Of a stretch of DNA of 14,844 nucleotides, positions 1-8,736 are shown one piece after another. The position numbers and the translations under genes were made by a program. The DNA comes from Bacteroidota bacterium (GTDB lineage: Bacteria > Bacteroidota > Bacteroidia > B-17B0 > Aurantibacillaceae). Below the pieces are notes generated by a model. It was given only the letters and a program-made list of their open reading frames with translations, made no database searches and had not been told where the DNA came from. The stretch spans positions 1-14,844 of the forward strand of contig CANFQR010000013.1 in NCBI GenBank assembly GCA_947449125.1, in the 5' to 3' direction. How positions within the stretch are numbered: the stretch's first letter is position 1; each line of letters starts with the position of its first letter.

Positions 1-323
1 ATTACAATAATTTTTTAATTGAGTTAACATTTGCAGATACAACAAAACCAAATTCGAGTTTATTTGGCAGTGCTGACGTTGTGGTATCCTTATATTCGAC
101 ACTAGCATTTGAGAGAATTTTTTGGGGGTTTAAAACAATTATTATGCCACTGGGTCAAATTGATTTTCCGCTTACAAATACGACGTTTAATAATATTTGT
201 GCCAAACAGCAACAAGAGCTATCGGTTAAGTTAAAATTAGCATTAGAACTAAATACAGAAGATTATTATAAAAAAAATGAAATAGAAAAGTATGTTTATA
301 CGGCTTATAATTTTTTTAAGTAA
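1..323 (+). CDS. 3' end of a probable glycosyltransferase-like polysaccharide biosynthesis protein (partial)
   Basis: The frame is open from the left edge (first full codon at position 3) to TAA at 321-323, so this is the last ~106 residues of a gene that starts outside the window. An internal ATG or GTG near 75-81 is not a convincing start, because similar-looking coding sequence continues upstream of it. The stretch ADVVVSLYSTLAFE, followed by a hydrophobic strand (KTIIMPLGQ) and a helical, lysine-rich tail, resembles the C-terminal half of GT-B-fold transferases and surface carbohydrate biosynthesis proteins, where an acidic/ST/E segment lies by the nucleotide-sugar site. That resemblance is by eye only. 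It lies 39 bp upstream of asnB on the same strand, which fits a polysaccharide operon. That it is a real partial gene is fairly sure; the family assignment is tentative. Confidence 0.6.
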   Translation, partial: YNNFLIELTFADTTKPNSSLFGSADVVVSLYSTLAFERIFWGFKTIIMPLGQIDFPLTNTTFNNICAKQQQELSVKLKLALELNTEDYYKKNEIEKYVYTAYNFFK

Positions 324-362
324 AGAAAATAAAACAAAAAAATTGAATTAATTAATAAAGAT

Positions 363-2225
363 ATGTGCGGAATTTCAGTATTGTTTCATAAAACTAATTT
401 AAATCAACAATTGTATTACGATTTCATTTCCTCCTTAAGGTCAATAAATCACAGGGGGCCTGATGATGAGGGTGTAGTATTGATTAATACAAATACCGGG
501 GATTATAAAATTATTAAAACTGAATTTACGCATTCGCTTGTTAATGACACCTGCTCTATAGAGGCTGTTAATGTAAATGAGTTTAATCTTGCGCTTGGCC
601 ACAGAAGATTAAGCATTATTGATTTGTCAGTTGCTGGTCATCAACCTATGAAGGGAAAAGACGGATCATGGATTACATTTAACGGCGAAATATTTAATTA
701 TATAGAGTTACGAGAAGAATTAAAACAATTAGGTTCGGTTTTTATTACAAATTCAGACACAGAAGTTGTTCTCGAGGCATATAGAGTTTGGGGTCAAAAC
801 TGCCTCAATAAATTTAATGGCATGTGGACTATCTGTATTTGGGACTCTCAAAAAAAACATCTTTTTCTGAGCAATGATAGGTTTGGTGTTAAACCACTCT
901 ACTATTATGAGAAAGAAGAGTTTTTTATTTTAAGTTCAGAAATAAAACAGTTTTTGAAATTTAGTGCTGTAAAAAAAGAATTAAATCAAGAACATATAAC
1001 TGATTTTGTAAAATTTGGTTTTATTGATGTTGATACGTCCACAATGTATCAAACTATTACCCGATTTAAATGTTCGCACTTTGCCTTAATTAATCTTGCA
1101 ACCAATTTTAAAATTGCTAACGAACAAAAATCATATTACAATTTAATTAAACACATTAAGCCAATTTCAGAGCATAATGCAGTTTTACGTTTTAGAGAAA
1201 TTTTAAACAATTCTGTTACCCTTAGAATGAGAGCAGATGTAAATTTTGGTTTTGCTTTATCAGGAGGAATTGATTCGAGTGCTGTTTTATATACCGCCAG
1301 AGATATCATGAAAGAACAGGAAAAACAACATGAACTTTTAGGGTTCTCTGCAATTTTTCCTGGTTACCCCGAAGATGAATCAGAATTTGTAAAAATTGTA
1401 GAAAATGATTTGCCATGTAAAACTCATTACAGCTTAGCAATGGAAGAATTTAATTTTGATTTTTTCGAAAAACATATTTATCATCAGGATGAACCTCTCC
1501 AAGGAACAACTTATTTCGCTCAATGGAGTATTTATAAAAAAGCAAGTGAATGCGGAATTAAAATTTTGTTTAACGGCCAAGGTGCAGACGAAGTATTTGC
1601 AGGCTACCATCATTATTTTTACCGGTACTGCCGGCAATTATTATTGAAAGGTAATGTGCTCGAATATTTAAGTTTAGTTAAATCTTATGCAGAAATAAAA
1701 AATGTTTCAAAAAAACAAATTCATAAAATAGTTTTTAATGAGTTAAAATTAGTATTAAAATTAAAAGCAGGAATTGCAAAATTTGATCACGTTTTACTTA
1801 AGTATTGGAACAAAATTGACACGCTTGATGAGTTATTAATTAAAGATTTTGATACTTTTCAATTGCCTTTATACTTGAGGGCAGATGATAGAGACAGCAT
1901 GGCTTTTGGTGTAGAATCCCGACATCCATTTATGGATTACAGATTGGTTGAATTTGGTTACTCATTGCCTAATAATTTATTAATTAAAAATGGATGGCAG
2001 AAATATTTAATCAGAAAAGCTATGCACGAAATGCCTGAAGCTGTAAGATATCGAAAAGATAAAAAAGGTTTTGTTACGCCTCAAAATATTTGGCTAGCTA
2101 GATTTAAAAATGAATTTGAAGACTATTTGAAATACAATAAAAGAGTATTAGGAACAGAAAAACCGTCTGATCAGCCATTTTTAAATTACGCTTTGGGGAC
2201 TTGGTTTAAAGTAAATAATTTTTAA
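363..2225 (+). CDS. asnB: Asparagine synthase (glutamine-hydrolysing), AsnB type
   Basis: Full-length 620-residue class II amidotransferase fused to an ATP-dependent synthetase; it makes an amide from aspartate (or a related acid) using glutamine nitrogen. The start is fixed because Cys2 (MCGIS) must become the N-terminal nucleophile after Met removal. Glutaminase motifs follow: RGPDDEG (31-37), GHRRLSIIDLS (79-89), NGEIFNY (107-113) and the SDTEV substrate loop (131-135). The synthetase half has the PP-loop SGGIDS (300-305), NGQGADEVFAGY (404-415) and the conserved DDRDSMAFGVESRHPFMD block near 512-530. All expected catalytic residues are visible. It lies between a probable glycosyltransferase-like gene and a sugar amidotransferase, as is common for AsnB paralogues in O-antigen/capsule clusters. 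The real acceptor could therefore be a uronic acid or other sugar carboxylate rather than free aspartate; this is inference from context. Confidence 0.93.
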   Translation: MCGISVLFHKTNLNQQLYYDFISSLRSINHRGPDDEGVVLINTNTGDYKIIKTEFTHSLVNDTCSIEAVNVNEFNLALGHRRLSIIDLSVAGHQPMKGKDGSWITFNGEIFNYIELREELKQLGSVFITNSDTEVVLEAYRVWGQNCLNKFNGMWTICIWDSQKKHLFLSNDRFGVKPLYYYEKEEFFILSSEIKQFLKFSAVKKELNQEHITDFVKFGFIDVDTSTMYQTITRFKCSHFALINLATNFKIANEQKSYYNLIKHIKPISEHNAVLRFREILNNSVTLRMRADVNFGFALSGGIDSSAVLYTARDIMKEQEKQHELLGFSAIFPGYPEDESEFVKIVENDLPCKTHYSLAMEEFNFDFFEKHIYHQDEPLQGTTYFAQWSIYKKASECGIKILFNGQGADEVFAGYHHYFYRYCRQLLLKGNVLEYLSLVKSYAEIKNVSKKQIHKIVFNELKLVLKLKAGIAKFDHVLLKYWNKIDTLDELLIKDFDTFQLPLYLRADDRDSMAFGVESRHPFMDYRLVEFGYSLPNNLLIKNGWQKYLIRKAMHEMPEAVRYRKDKKGFVTPQNIWLARFKNEFEDYLKYNKRVLGTEKPSDQPFLNYALGTWFKVNNF

Positions 2226-2254
2226 ATGTTGTTGTCAAAAAATAAATGCTAATC

Positions 2255-3367
2255 ATGCAAACTTGTAAAAATTGCATAATGGACAATGTTAACGATCCGG
2301 ATTTGATTTTGGATGAAAACGGTGTTTGTAACCATTGCCATAATTATAACCTCGCTATATTAAAAATTCCAAAAGGTGAAGAAGCGGTAGTAAAGTTTAA
2401 TAAAACTATTGATAAAATAAAAATTAGTGGTAGAAATAAAGTATACGATTGTATTATTGGTTTAAGTGGTGGGGTAGATAGTACTTACTTATGTTACATA
2501 GCAAAGCAGCAGGGTTTAAGACCTTTACTCGTGCATTGTGATAATGGATGGAACTCCGATTTAGCAGTAAAAAACATTCAGAATGTTGTTAAAATTACCG
2601 GCTTCGATTTATATACACTGGTAATTGACTGGGAGGAAATGAAAGATATTCAATTGTCGTTTTTTAAAGCTGGCGTTGTAGATTTAGAATTGCCTTACGA
2701 CTATGCATTAATAACAACAGCGTATAAAGCAGCACTAAAGCACAAAATAAATTATGTTTTAACAGGACATAACATTGTTACAGAAGGAACCTATTTACCT
2801 AAAAGCTGGCGTCATGATAAAACAGACGTGGTAAATATTAAAACGATACATAAAAAATTTGGCACTAAGCCTTTTAAAACTTTTCCTTATTACAATTTTT
2901 TCAGACAACTAAGAATTGATAAAAAATTAAAATACGTTCATTTGCTAAATTACCTTGATTATAATAAATCAATAATTAAAGAAATTATAATTAAAGAGTT
3001 TAATTGGAAAGATTATGGTGGTAAACATTATGAAAATATTTTTACGCGTTTTTATCAGGGCTATATTTTAAAAGAGAAATTTAAAATCGATAAACGGCAA
3101 TTTCATTTTTCTGTTTTAGTTCAATCTAGGCAAATTACTCGGCAGCAAGCAGTTCATGAGTTTGCATTACCGGCTTATGATTCAGCTCAATTGGCAATTG
3201 ATAAAGAATATGTCATTAAAAAATTAGGGTTTACCGAAAAAACATTTAACGATTACATGCAATCTGCTACACATAGTCATTTTGAATACGCTTCAATTAA
3301 ATCGTATTGGGATTTTTATTTTAAGACAATAAAATTTTTCAAACCTATAATTAAATTTTTTAAATAA
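2255..3367 (+). CDS. N-acetyl sugar amidotransferase (WbpG/PseA family)
   Basis: PP-loop ATPase of about 370 residues that, in characterised relatives (WbpG of Pseudomonas, PseA of Campylobacter), converts a sugar N-acetyl group to an acetamidino group. In WbpG systems the ammonia comes from a HisH/HisF-like pair. Numbered from the ATG at 2255, the N-terminus has a Cys4 zinc-ribbon-like set (C4, C7, C25, C28). The PP-loop LSGGVDST (SGGVDS at about 71-76) follows, then TGHNIVTEGTYLP, typical of the family. An ATG at 2246 would add three residues (MLI); I prefer 2255 because family members begin immediately before the first CxxC. Only ~29 bp separate it from asnB. No hisH/hisF-like partner is visible in the window. 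It probably modifies an amino sugar of the surface polysaccharide. Confidence 0.85.
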   Translation: MQTCKNCIMDNVNDPDLILDENGVCNHCHNYNLAILKIPKGEEAVVKFNKTIDKIKISGRNKVYDCIIGLSGGVDSTYLCYIAKQQGLRPLLVHCDNGWNSDLAVKNIQNVVKITGFDLYTLVIDWEEMKDIQLSFFKAGVVDLELPYDYALITTAYKAALKHKINYVLTGHNIVTEGTYLPKSWRHDKTDVVNIKTIHKKFGTKPFKTFPYYNFFRQLRIDKKLKYVHLLNYLDYNKSIIKEIIIKEFNWKDYGGKHYENIFTRFYQGYILKEKFKIDKRQFHFSVLVQSRQITRQQAVHEFALPAYDSAQLAIDKEYVIKKLGFTEKTFNDYMQSATHSHFEYASIKSYWDFYFKTIKFFKPIIKFFK

Positions 3368-3375
3368 AATTAAAC

Positions 3376-4632
3376 TTGAATTCAGAAAAAACCATTTTGA
3401 TTATTTGTTACGGATTCCCTCCCTTTCCGGGAATCGGTGGCAGACGATGGGCTAAATTTTCTAAATATTTAAGTAATTATGGTTTTAATATAAATGTAAT
3501 TGCTTCAAAAAATCCTTTTAAAACTGAATCGGTTTGGAAAAATGATGTTAAGCATATTGCAGTTACTCAATTACCAGTTAATTATCCGCATGCTTTAATT
3601 ACATTTCCAAAATTATTAATAGGAAGGTTGAAATATAAATTAGGCTTATTAGTTGTTAAGTTATTTACAAAAGGGAATTATTACGATAAAACAATTTTTT
3701 GGAAAAATAAATTAATTAATGAAGCTGAGATTTTAATTAAGCAACATAAAATAAAACACGTTATAGTTTCAGGTGCGCCATTTCATCTTTTGCATCATAG
3801 TTTAAAATTAAAAGCGTTGTTTCCAGATTTAAATTTAATTGTTGATTACAGAGATTTTTGGACAGATGATTTATCTGTTGGCCCGCTAAGTGGTATCTCA
3901 AAAAAAAGAATTGAATTTGAAAAAAAGTTAGAAGCTGAGGTATTGAAAAATGCTGATTGTGTGTTAACGGTATCTGATTACATGACCAAACAATTATGTG
4001 ATAAACATAAAATTAAAAAAGCAATAACCATACCAAATGGTTTCGATGAAAATGATTTTGAGAATATTAAAACTTCAACACGAAATGATAATTTAATAAA
4101 ATTTGTTTTTACAGGTTCTTTGTATCAAAATATCGAATCAGTTTTTGTTCCTTTTTGTGAAGCCATAAAAAAAATTAAAAGCAATAACCCTGAATTATAT
4201 AAAAAATTAAGGTTCGAATTTTATGGTTCGTCATCTCCAAAAAACATTAAAATTGTAAATAGGTATCATCTAGAAAATATTAGTTTTAATGCTCCGCTAA
4301 CGTTACAAGAGTCGTTCCAAAAAATAAATGAGTCTGATTTTTGTTTACTGTTTTTAAATAACACGTATTCTTTTTCATTAAGCACAAAGTTTTGTGAATA
4401 CATTGGTTTAAAAAAACCAATTGTGTTATTCTCTCAAAAAGGTGAGGCGTCTGAATTTATTCAATCAAATAATTTTGGTGTTTGGATAAATCCTGACGAC
4501 ATGTATAATCAATTAATCGCGTTTCTTTTGAATTTTAAAAGTCTTGATTTTAAATTAGAAAACAATCAACTTAGGGATACATACTCTGTTAAATGTATTT
4601 CTCAGCAATTAATTGAGAAGGTGCTAGTTTAA
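3376..4632 (+). CDS. GT4-like glycosyltransferase (GT-B fold)
   Basis: A 418-residue cytoplasmic glycosyltransferase that likely adds a sugar from a nucleotide donor to the growing lipid-linked repeat unit. The N-terminal strand and glycine loop are YGFPPFPGIGGRRW (12-25), the usual acceptor-side start of this family. The C-terminal half has FTGSLYQN and the EYIGLKKPIVLF...GEASEFI region near 346-368, which carries the two acidic residues of an EX7E-like donor site in degenerate form. The frame opens with TTG at 3376, 8 bp after the preceding stop, and no ATG lies nearby that would keep the glycine loop, so TTG is the likely start. The tight spacing argues for translational coupling with the amidotransferase gene. 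Donor and acceptor cannot be read from the sequence. Confidence 0.85.
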   Translation: MNSEKTILIICYGFPPFPGIGGRRWAKFSKYLSNYGFNINVIASKNPFKTESVWKNDVKHIAVTQLPVNYPHALITFPKLLIGRLKYKLGLLVVKLFTKGNYYDKTIFWKNKLINEAEILIKQHKIKHVIVSGAPFHLLHHSLKLKALFPDLNLIVDYRDFWTDDLSVGPLSGISKKRIEFEKKLEAEVLKNADCVLTVSDYMTKQLCDKHKIKKAITIPNGFDENDFENIKTSTRNDNLIKFVFTGSLYQNIESVFVPFCEAIKKIKSNNPELYKKLRFEFYGSSSPKNIKIVNRYHLENISFNAPLTLQESFQKINESDFCLLFLNNTYSFSLSTKFCEYIGLKKPIVLFSQKGEASEFIQSNNFGVWINPDDMYNQLIAFLLNFKSLDFKLENNQLRDTYSVKCISQQLIEKVLV

Positions 4633-4681
4633 ATATTAGATTTAATTAGTGTAACTCCTATTTTTTAATTATCAAAACCTA

Positions 4682-5647
4682 ATGTCTTCGTTAATATCTA
4701 TAATAATGCCAAGTTATAACAAAGGCAGATATTTAGCCGATGCAATTAATTCAGTTATTAATCAAACCTATCCGAATTGGGAGTTGATTATTGTTGATGA
4801 TGTATCTAATGACAACACTTTGGAAATATTAAATGCCTTTATTGAAAAAGATATTAGAATAAAATTTTATATAAATTCCGAAAATAAAGGAGCCAATTTT
4901 TCTAGAAATTTTGGACTTAATTGTGCAAAAGGGAATTTTATTATTTTTTTAGATGCAGACGATATTTTATTTGAAGATTGTTTGAAAAACCGACTTGAAA
5001 AAATAGAAAAATCTGATTTTGATTTTTGTGTGTTTACAATGCAAATTTTTAATAAAACAATTGGTGATTTAAAAAATACTTGGCCTCCAAAAACTAAAAC
5101 TCCGTTAATTAATTTTTTATCTCACCGTTTACCATGGCAAACCATGCAACCAATTTGGAAAAGAAGTTTTTTAGTTGGCATTAATGGCTTTGATGAAGAA
5201 TTTAACCGCTTGCAAGATGTCGAACTTCATACCAGGGCTTTACTTACTAATAACGTTAACTTTAAATTATTTAATACCTTACCCGATTGTTTTTTGAGAA
5301 TTGATGACGAAAGAAAAAATTTTAATTCAACAGATTTTTTAAACAAATGGATAGATTCATCAGAAAAGTATTGTAATAAGTTTGAAAAGTTAGTTCCATC
5401 ACATTGTAAAAAGTATTTACACGGAACAATTTTTAGAAGCTATCAACAAATTTTATTGTATTATAAGTTAAATAAAATTACTAAAGATGATTTCCTTTTG
5501 TTAGGAACTAAATTGTTTTCAGTTAATGTTTATCGCAATGCCGGTAAATTAAAAAAGCTTATTTACAAAATAGTTTGTTTTTATAATCTTTATTTTTTTC
5601 GGGTACCGGGTATTAATCAATTTCTTTACAGGCTAATATTGTTGTAG
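4682..5647 (+). CDS. Family 2 glycosyltransferase (GT-A fold)
   Basis: A 321-residue inverting GT2 enzyme. The N-terminus ISIIMPSYNKGRYL (5-18) is the classic nucleotide-binding strand. IIVDDVSNDNT (36-46) supplies the uridine-contacting aspartates, and FLDADD (89-94) is the DXD-type metal site. A basic C-terminal tail rich in Leu, Tyr and Phe (about 290-321) may touch the membrane but is not a clear transmembrane segment. It follows the GT4-like gene after 49 bp and is the last gene before a terminator, so it closes the polysaccharide operon. Specificity is unknown. Confidence 0.9.
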   Translation: MSSLISIIMPSYNKGRYLADAINSVINQTYPNWELIIVDDVSNDNTLEILNAFIEKDIRIKFYINSENKGANFSRNFGLNCAKGNFIIFLDADDILFEDCLKNRLEKIEKSDFDFCVFTMQIFNKTIGDLKNTWPPKTKTPLINFLSHRLPWQTMQPIWKRSFLVGINGFDEEFNRLQDVELHTRALLTNNVNFKLFNTLPDCFLRIDDERKNFNSTDFLNKWIDSSEKYCNKFEKLVPSHCKKYLHGTIFRSYQQILLYYKLNKITKDDFLLLGTKLFSVNVYRNAGKLKKLIYKIVCFYNLYFFRVPGINQFLYRLILL

Positions 5648-5671
5648 AATACATTATTTAGAATTTTTCGT

Positions 5672-5698
5672 AAGTAACTCAAAAGGTTACTTTTTTTT
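5672..5698 (+). terminator. Rho-independent terminator of the polysaccharide operon
   Basis: A 7-bp perfect stem (AAGTAAC at 5672-5678 with GTTACTT at 5686-5692), extendable by a G-U pair, is followed directly by a run of Ts to 5698. It lies 25 bp after the GT2 stop. There is no T-run on the other strand, so it acts on the + strand only. Confidence 0.75.
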
Positions 5699-5755
5699 GT
5701 GCCTAAATATCTCGTGTTGTAATAAGTAAAAATGGTAATTCTAAAAGATGATTAC

Positions 5756-6547
5756 TTAGTCTAAATCCAAATCTCTTTTACGCTTAACAGATTTTTCTTT
5801 CATGTTAAACGCTTCAATTAGCAGGGCAAATGCCAAGGCAACATAAGCGTAGTTCTTATTTAATTCAACATGTTTTTCTTCAGGTAACGAAAAGTTATAA
5901 CTATCAATTAATCCTTCTGCAAGTAAAATTCCGCCTATAACTAATAAAAAAGAAAGCGCAATCATTTTTATTCCCTGATTTTTATTTATAAAATCAGAAA
6001 CTACACCGCTAAATAAAATCATTAATAACATACTAATAATTACAGCGCTAATCATGATTAAAACAACACCACTAACACCTACAGCTGCTAGAATACTGTC
6101 AAAACTAAAAATAAAATCTATTATTATTATTTGAACTATAATTCCGCCAAATGTGTTTTTTCCTTTTGATTTACTTTCAATTTCAACTTCGTCAGATTTT
6201 ATTTTCTCCATAATTTCTTGCCATGTTTTTAGTAATAAAAACATACCGCCTCCAATTAGTATTAAACCTTTTCCGCTTACACCATATTGACCAATGTGAA
6301 ATAATGCATCCTTTAATCCCGCAATCCATCCAATGAATAAAAGTAAAATAGAACGAACTACCAGGGCTAAAATAAGTCCTATTGTTCTTGCTTTTTTTTG
6401 TTGAGATTGTGGAAGTTTATTTACTGCTATTGAAATAAAAATGATATTATCTATACCCAGAATTATTTCTAAAACCGAAAGCGTAATTAAACCGATAAGG
6501 CCTTGAATAGAAAACAAGGCGTTTAAGTCTGATGAGAAATTGTGCAT
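5756..6547 (-). CDS. TerC-family integral membrane protein
   Basis: A 263-residue polytopic inner-membrane protein of the TerC/YkoY family, whose members are linked to tellurite resistance and, in studied cases, manganese export. About seven hydrophobic helices are visible. Family signature residues are present: E27 and LGIDNIIF (30-37) in the second half of the first helix, and IDFIFSFDSILA (143-154), with acidic residues inside the membrane that probably bind metal. A charged cytoplasmic loop (about 113-130, KIKSDEVEIESKSKGK) separates the halves, and the tail is basic (KSVKRKRDLDLD). Length is normal for the short TerC group. The ATG at 6547 leads straight into the first helix. It is convergent with the polysaccharide operon and divergent from padR. 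The transported ion is inferred from the family only. Confidence 0.9.
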   Translation of the reverse strand: MHNFSSDLNALFSIQGLIGLITLSVLEIILGIDNIIFISIAVNKLPQSQQKKARTIGLILALVVRSILLLFIGWIAGLKDALFHIGQYGVSGKGLILIGGGMFLLLKTWQEIMEKIKSDEVEIESKSKGKNTFGGIIVQIIIIDFIFSFDSILAAVGVSGVVLIMISAVIISMLLMILFSGVVSDFINKNQGIKMIALSFLLVIGGILLAEGLIDSYNFSLPEEKHVELNKNYAYVALAFALLIEAFNMKEKSVKRKRDLDLD

Positions 6548-6564
6548 TTAAATCAAAATTTGGG

Positions 6565-6572
6565 CAAATATA
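6565..6572 (-). promoter_or_regulatory. Putative -7 box of the terC promoter
   Basis: Read on the minus strand this is TATATTTG, a perfect match to the Bacteroidota -7 consensus TAnnTTTG. It lies 17 bp upstream of the start codon and would give a leader of about 11 nt. A matching -33 TTG at the usual distance is not evident, so support is moderate. Confidence 0.4.
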
Positions 6573-6644
6573 TTGCAAATTTTACAGATTAAATATTAAA
6601 ATTTCGCATTGATAATCAATCAATTAAAAATTAATTATTAAACT

Positions 6645-6673
6645 TATAGTACTATGTATTGCAAAGTACTATA
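6645..6673. promoter_or_regulatory. Perfect inverted repeat, putative PadR operator
   Basis: TATAGTACT (6645-6653) and AGTACTATA (6665-6673) form a perfect 9-bp inverted repeat with an 11-bp spacer. The left arm is itself embedded in the palindrome ATAGTACTAT. It lies about 75-100 bp upstream of padR and covers the TTG proposed as the -33 box, so a bound dimer would block RNA polymerase. Identification as the PadR site is inference from position and symmetry. Confidence 0.55.
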
Positions 6674-6690
6674 AAATTATATTAGTTTTA
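6659..6690 (+). promoter_or_regulatory. Putative promoter of the padR-pspC operon
   Basis: TTG at 6659-6661 and TAGTTTTA at 6683-6690 match the Bacteroidota -33 (TTG) and -7 (TAnnTTTG) elements, with one mismatch in the latter. Their centres are about 26 bp apart, as expected. The -33 element sits inside the inverted repeat described separately. Confidence 0.45.
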
Positions 6691-6747
6691 CGGTAAAGAT
6701 TTAAGTTTTAAATAGTAAATGTGATTTTAAAAATCAAATATTTTAAA

Positions 6748-7116
6748 ATGAGCGAAGAAGAGATAGAAAAAAATAGTGGCGTCCCTGAAAAAAGTATTCA
6801 ATCACAAATGCGAAAAGGAATTTTAGAATTATGCATTCTTTCTATATTATCAAAAGCGGATGCGTATCCCACTGAAATAATTGAAAAATTAAAAGAAACC
6901 AAACTTGTTGTGGTTGAAGGAACATTATACCCTTTACTTACACGTTTAAAAAACACCGGTTTATTGGCCTACAGATGGGAAGAGAGTAATAGTGGTCCGC
7001 CAAGAAAGTATTATAAGTTAACCTCCGAAGGACAAAACTATTTAAAAGAATTGCACGAATCATGGTTTGATATGGTAACAGCGGTAAACAAAACAATTGG
7101 TCCTATAAAAAAATAA
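6748..7116 (+). CDS. PadR-family transcriptional regulator
   Basis: A winged-helix repressor of 122 residues numbered from the ATG at 6748. A GTG at 6721 in the same frame would add nine residues (VILKIKYFK, read with Met) that are not family-like, so 6748 is preferred. The core has the recognisable PadR order: a helix QMRKGILELCILSIL, the turn ADAYPTEIIEKL, the recognition helix VVEGTLYPLLTRLKNTGLL, and the wing with SGPPRKYYKLTSEG. A C-terminal helix (YLKELHESWFDMVTAVNKTI) is the dimerisation helix. It is 12 bp upstream of the PspC-domain gene, a pairing often seen in Bacteroidota, and an inverted repeat over its promoter suggests autoregulation. The signal it senses is unknown. Confidence 0.9.
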   Translation: MSEEEIEKNSGVPEKSIQSQMRKGILELCILSILSKADAYPTEIIEKLKETKLVVVEGTLYPLLTRLKNTGLLAYRWEESNSGPPRKYYKLTSEGQNYLKELHESWFDMVTAVNKTIGPIKK

Positions 7117-7128
7117 AAAGAGTTTGCT

Positions 7129-8718
7129 ATGAAAAAAACAGTAACAATAAATATTAGCGGCATCATTTTCCATATTGAAGAGGATGCTTATGAAAAATTA
7201 AATAATTATTTAACAACTATAAAACAATATTTTGACAGAACAGAGGATAATGGGAAGGAAGTTTTTGCAGATATAGAAGCAAGAATCGCAGAAATATTGC
7301 AAGAAGAAGTAAACGGTTCAAAACAGGTAATTGTAATTGAGGATATTGATGAGGTTGTTGCCATTATGGGCAGTCCAAAAGACTTTGAAGCATTTTATGC
7401 ACAAGATGAAAAAGCTGAATCCGCAAGTCAATTGGGTACTGAGCAAAAAATAAAACGACGATTATTTAGAAACTCAGACGACCTAGTGATAGGTGGCGTT
7501 TGCAGTGGCCTGGCAGCTTATTTAGACCTTGATGCTATTTGGGTTAGATTAGCCATGTTTTTGTTGGTTTTCTTTGGAGGCTTAAGTTTGTGGGTTTATA
7601 TTATTTTATGGATAATTATTCCTCAGGCAAAAAGTACTGCAGATAAATTGGCCATGAAAGGTGAGCCTGCCACCATTGATAATATAATTAAAACAGTAAA
7701 AGAAGAAGCTAACGATCTTAATCAACGCATAAATGGAAAAGGTATACTTAGTAATATTATTAAAACATGCTCATTAATTCTATTTTGGATATTTAAATTT
7801 TTAAGGCGAATAGTTGGATTAATAATTTTATTGATTGGTTTGGGATTATTTGTTGGGTATATGGCTGTTTTGTTTGGGGTTTCAGTTGCTGAAAATATTT
7901 CAGATTTAAAAAGTTGGAAAGGTGTAATATTTGATACTAATTCTGATTACGTGATTGCTGTTTTATCGTTTATTTTAATTGCCGGCATACCAATTTTTAT
8001 GTTGTTGTTTTCCGGAATAAAATTGTTGTTTAAAATTAATTTTCATAACAAATGGCTTAACATAAGCGCCGGCTTACTTTGGTTAACAGGTTTAATTTTA
8101 GGAATTAATTTAACCTTTTCTACTCTAAAACAGTTTGGTGAAATTTCAAAAATTAAAGAGGTAAAAACACTTCATGCAGTTAATGATACGTTATATGTTA
8201 AATTAAATCATTTTCCGGATATTATAAAGAAATATGATTTTGAGAATAGCGACGATATGGAAACTAGTTTTAACAACGGGCACCGTAAATATTTGTTTGG
8301 TAATTCGGAAAATAGCCAAAATATTTTTGGTTTTACAAAATTAGATGTTATTGAATCAACCAATGATAGTACAGAAATTATGATAAATTATATTGCAAGA
8401 GGTAAAAATAAAAAAGATGCCAATGCTAATGCTAAAGCTATAAAGTGCGATGTGGTGTATAACAATAATCAGTTAATTATTGATGAAGTTTTTAAGGTCA
8501 TAAACCCATCTAAATTCAGAATGCAGTCAATAGATATAAAAATAAAATTGCCGTTAAGTAAAATTGTGTTTTTAAATAAAGATTTAAAAAATACACTTAA
8601 TGATATTGAAAATACAAGTAATGTTTGGGATGGCGATATGGCAGGGCACTTCTGGAAGATGACCAAACAAGGCCTGGAGTGTTTGGATTGCGATACTTTA
8701 ACAAAACAAACTAAGTAA
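7129..8718 (+). CDS. PspC-domain membrane protein
   Basis: A 529-residue inner-membrane protein. Residues 1-90 are a soluble cytoplasmic domain with predicted helices (EEDAYEKLNNYLTTIKQYF; IEARIAEILQEE), typical of Bacteroidota PspC proteins. The PspC domain spans about 109-167 (LFRNSDDLVIGGVCSGLAAYLDLD, then a hydrophobic helix ending in WIIIPQ). About three or four further membrane helices lie at 210-330. The C-terminal part (345-529) is hydrophilic and beta-rich, probably extracytoplasmic, and ends with a CLDC pair (518, 521). PspC relatives in other phyla take part in envelope-stress signalling; here that role is inferred. It is co-transcribed with padR after a 12-bp gap and converges on queG with only 18 bp and no visible terminator between. 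Confidence 0.88.
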   Translation: MKKTVTINISGIIFHIEEDAYEKLNNYLTTIKQYFDRTEDNGKEVFADIEARIAEILQEEVNGSKQVIVIEDIDEVVAIMGSPKDFEAFYAQDEKAESASQLGTEQKIKRRLFRNSDDLVIGGVCSGLAAYLDLDAIWVRLAMFLLVFFGGLSLWVYIILWIIIPQAKSTADKLAMKGEPATIDNIIKTVKEEANDLNQRINGKGILSNIIKTCSLILFWIFKFLRRIVGLIILLIGLGLFVGYMAVLFGVSVAENISDLKSWKGVIFDTNSDYVIAVLSFILIAGIPIFMLLFSGIKLLFKINFHNKWLNISAGLLWLTGLILGINLTFSTLKQFGEISKIKEVKTLHAVNDTLYVKLNHFPDIIKKYDFENSDDMETSFNNGHRKYLFGNSENSQNIFGFTKLDVIESTNDSTEIMINYIARGKNKKDANANAKAIKCDVVYNNNQLIIDEVFKVINPSKFRMQSIDIKIKLPLSKIVFLNKDLKNTLNDIENTSNVWDGDMAGHFWKMTKQGLECLDCDTLTKQTK

Positions 8719-8736
8719 TCAAAAATTTAGAAAGAA

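Noticed and set aside
6721..6747. GTG start of padR nine codons upstream
   Set aside because: The added residues are not family-like; the ATG at 6748 is followed by a normal PadR N-terminus.
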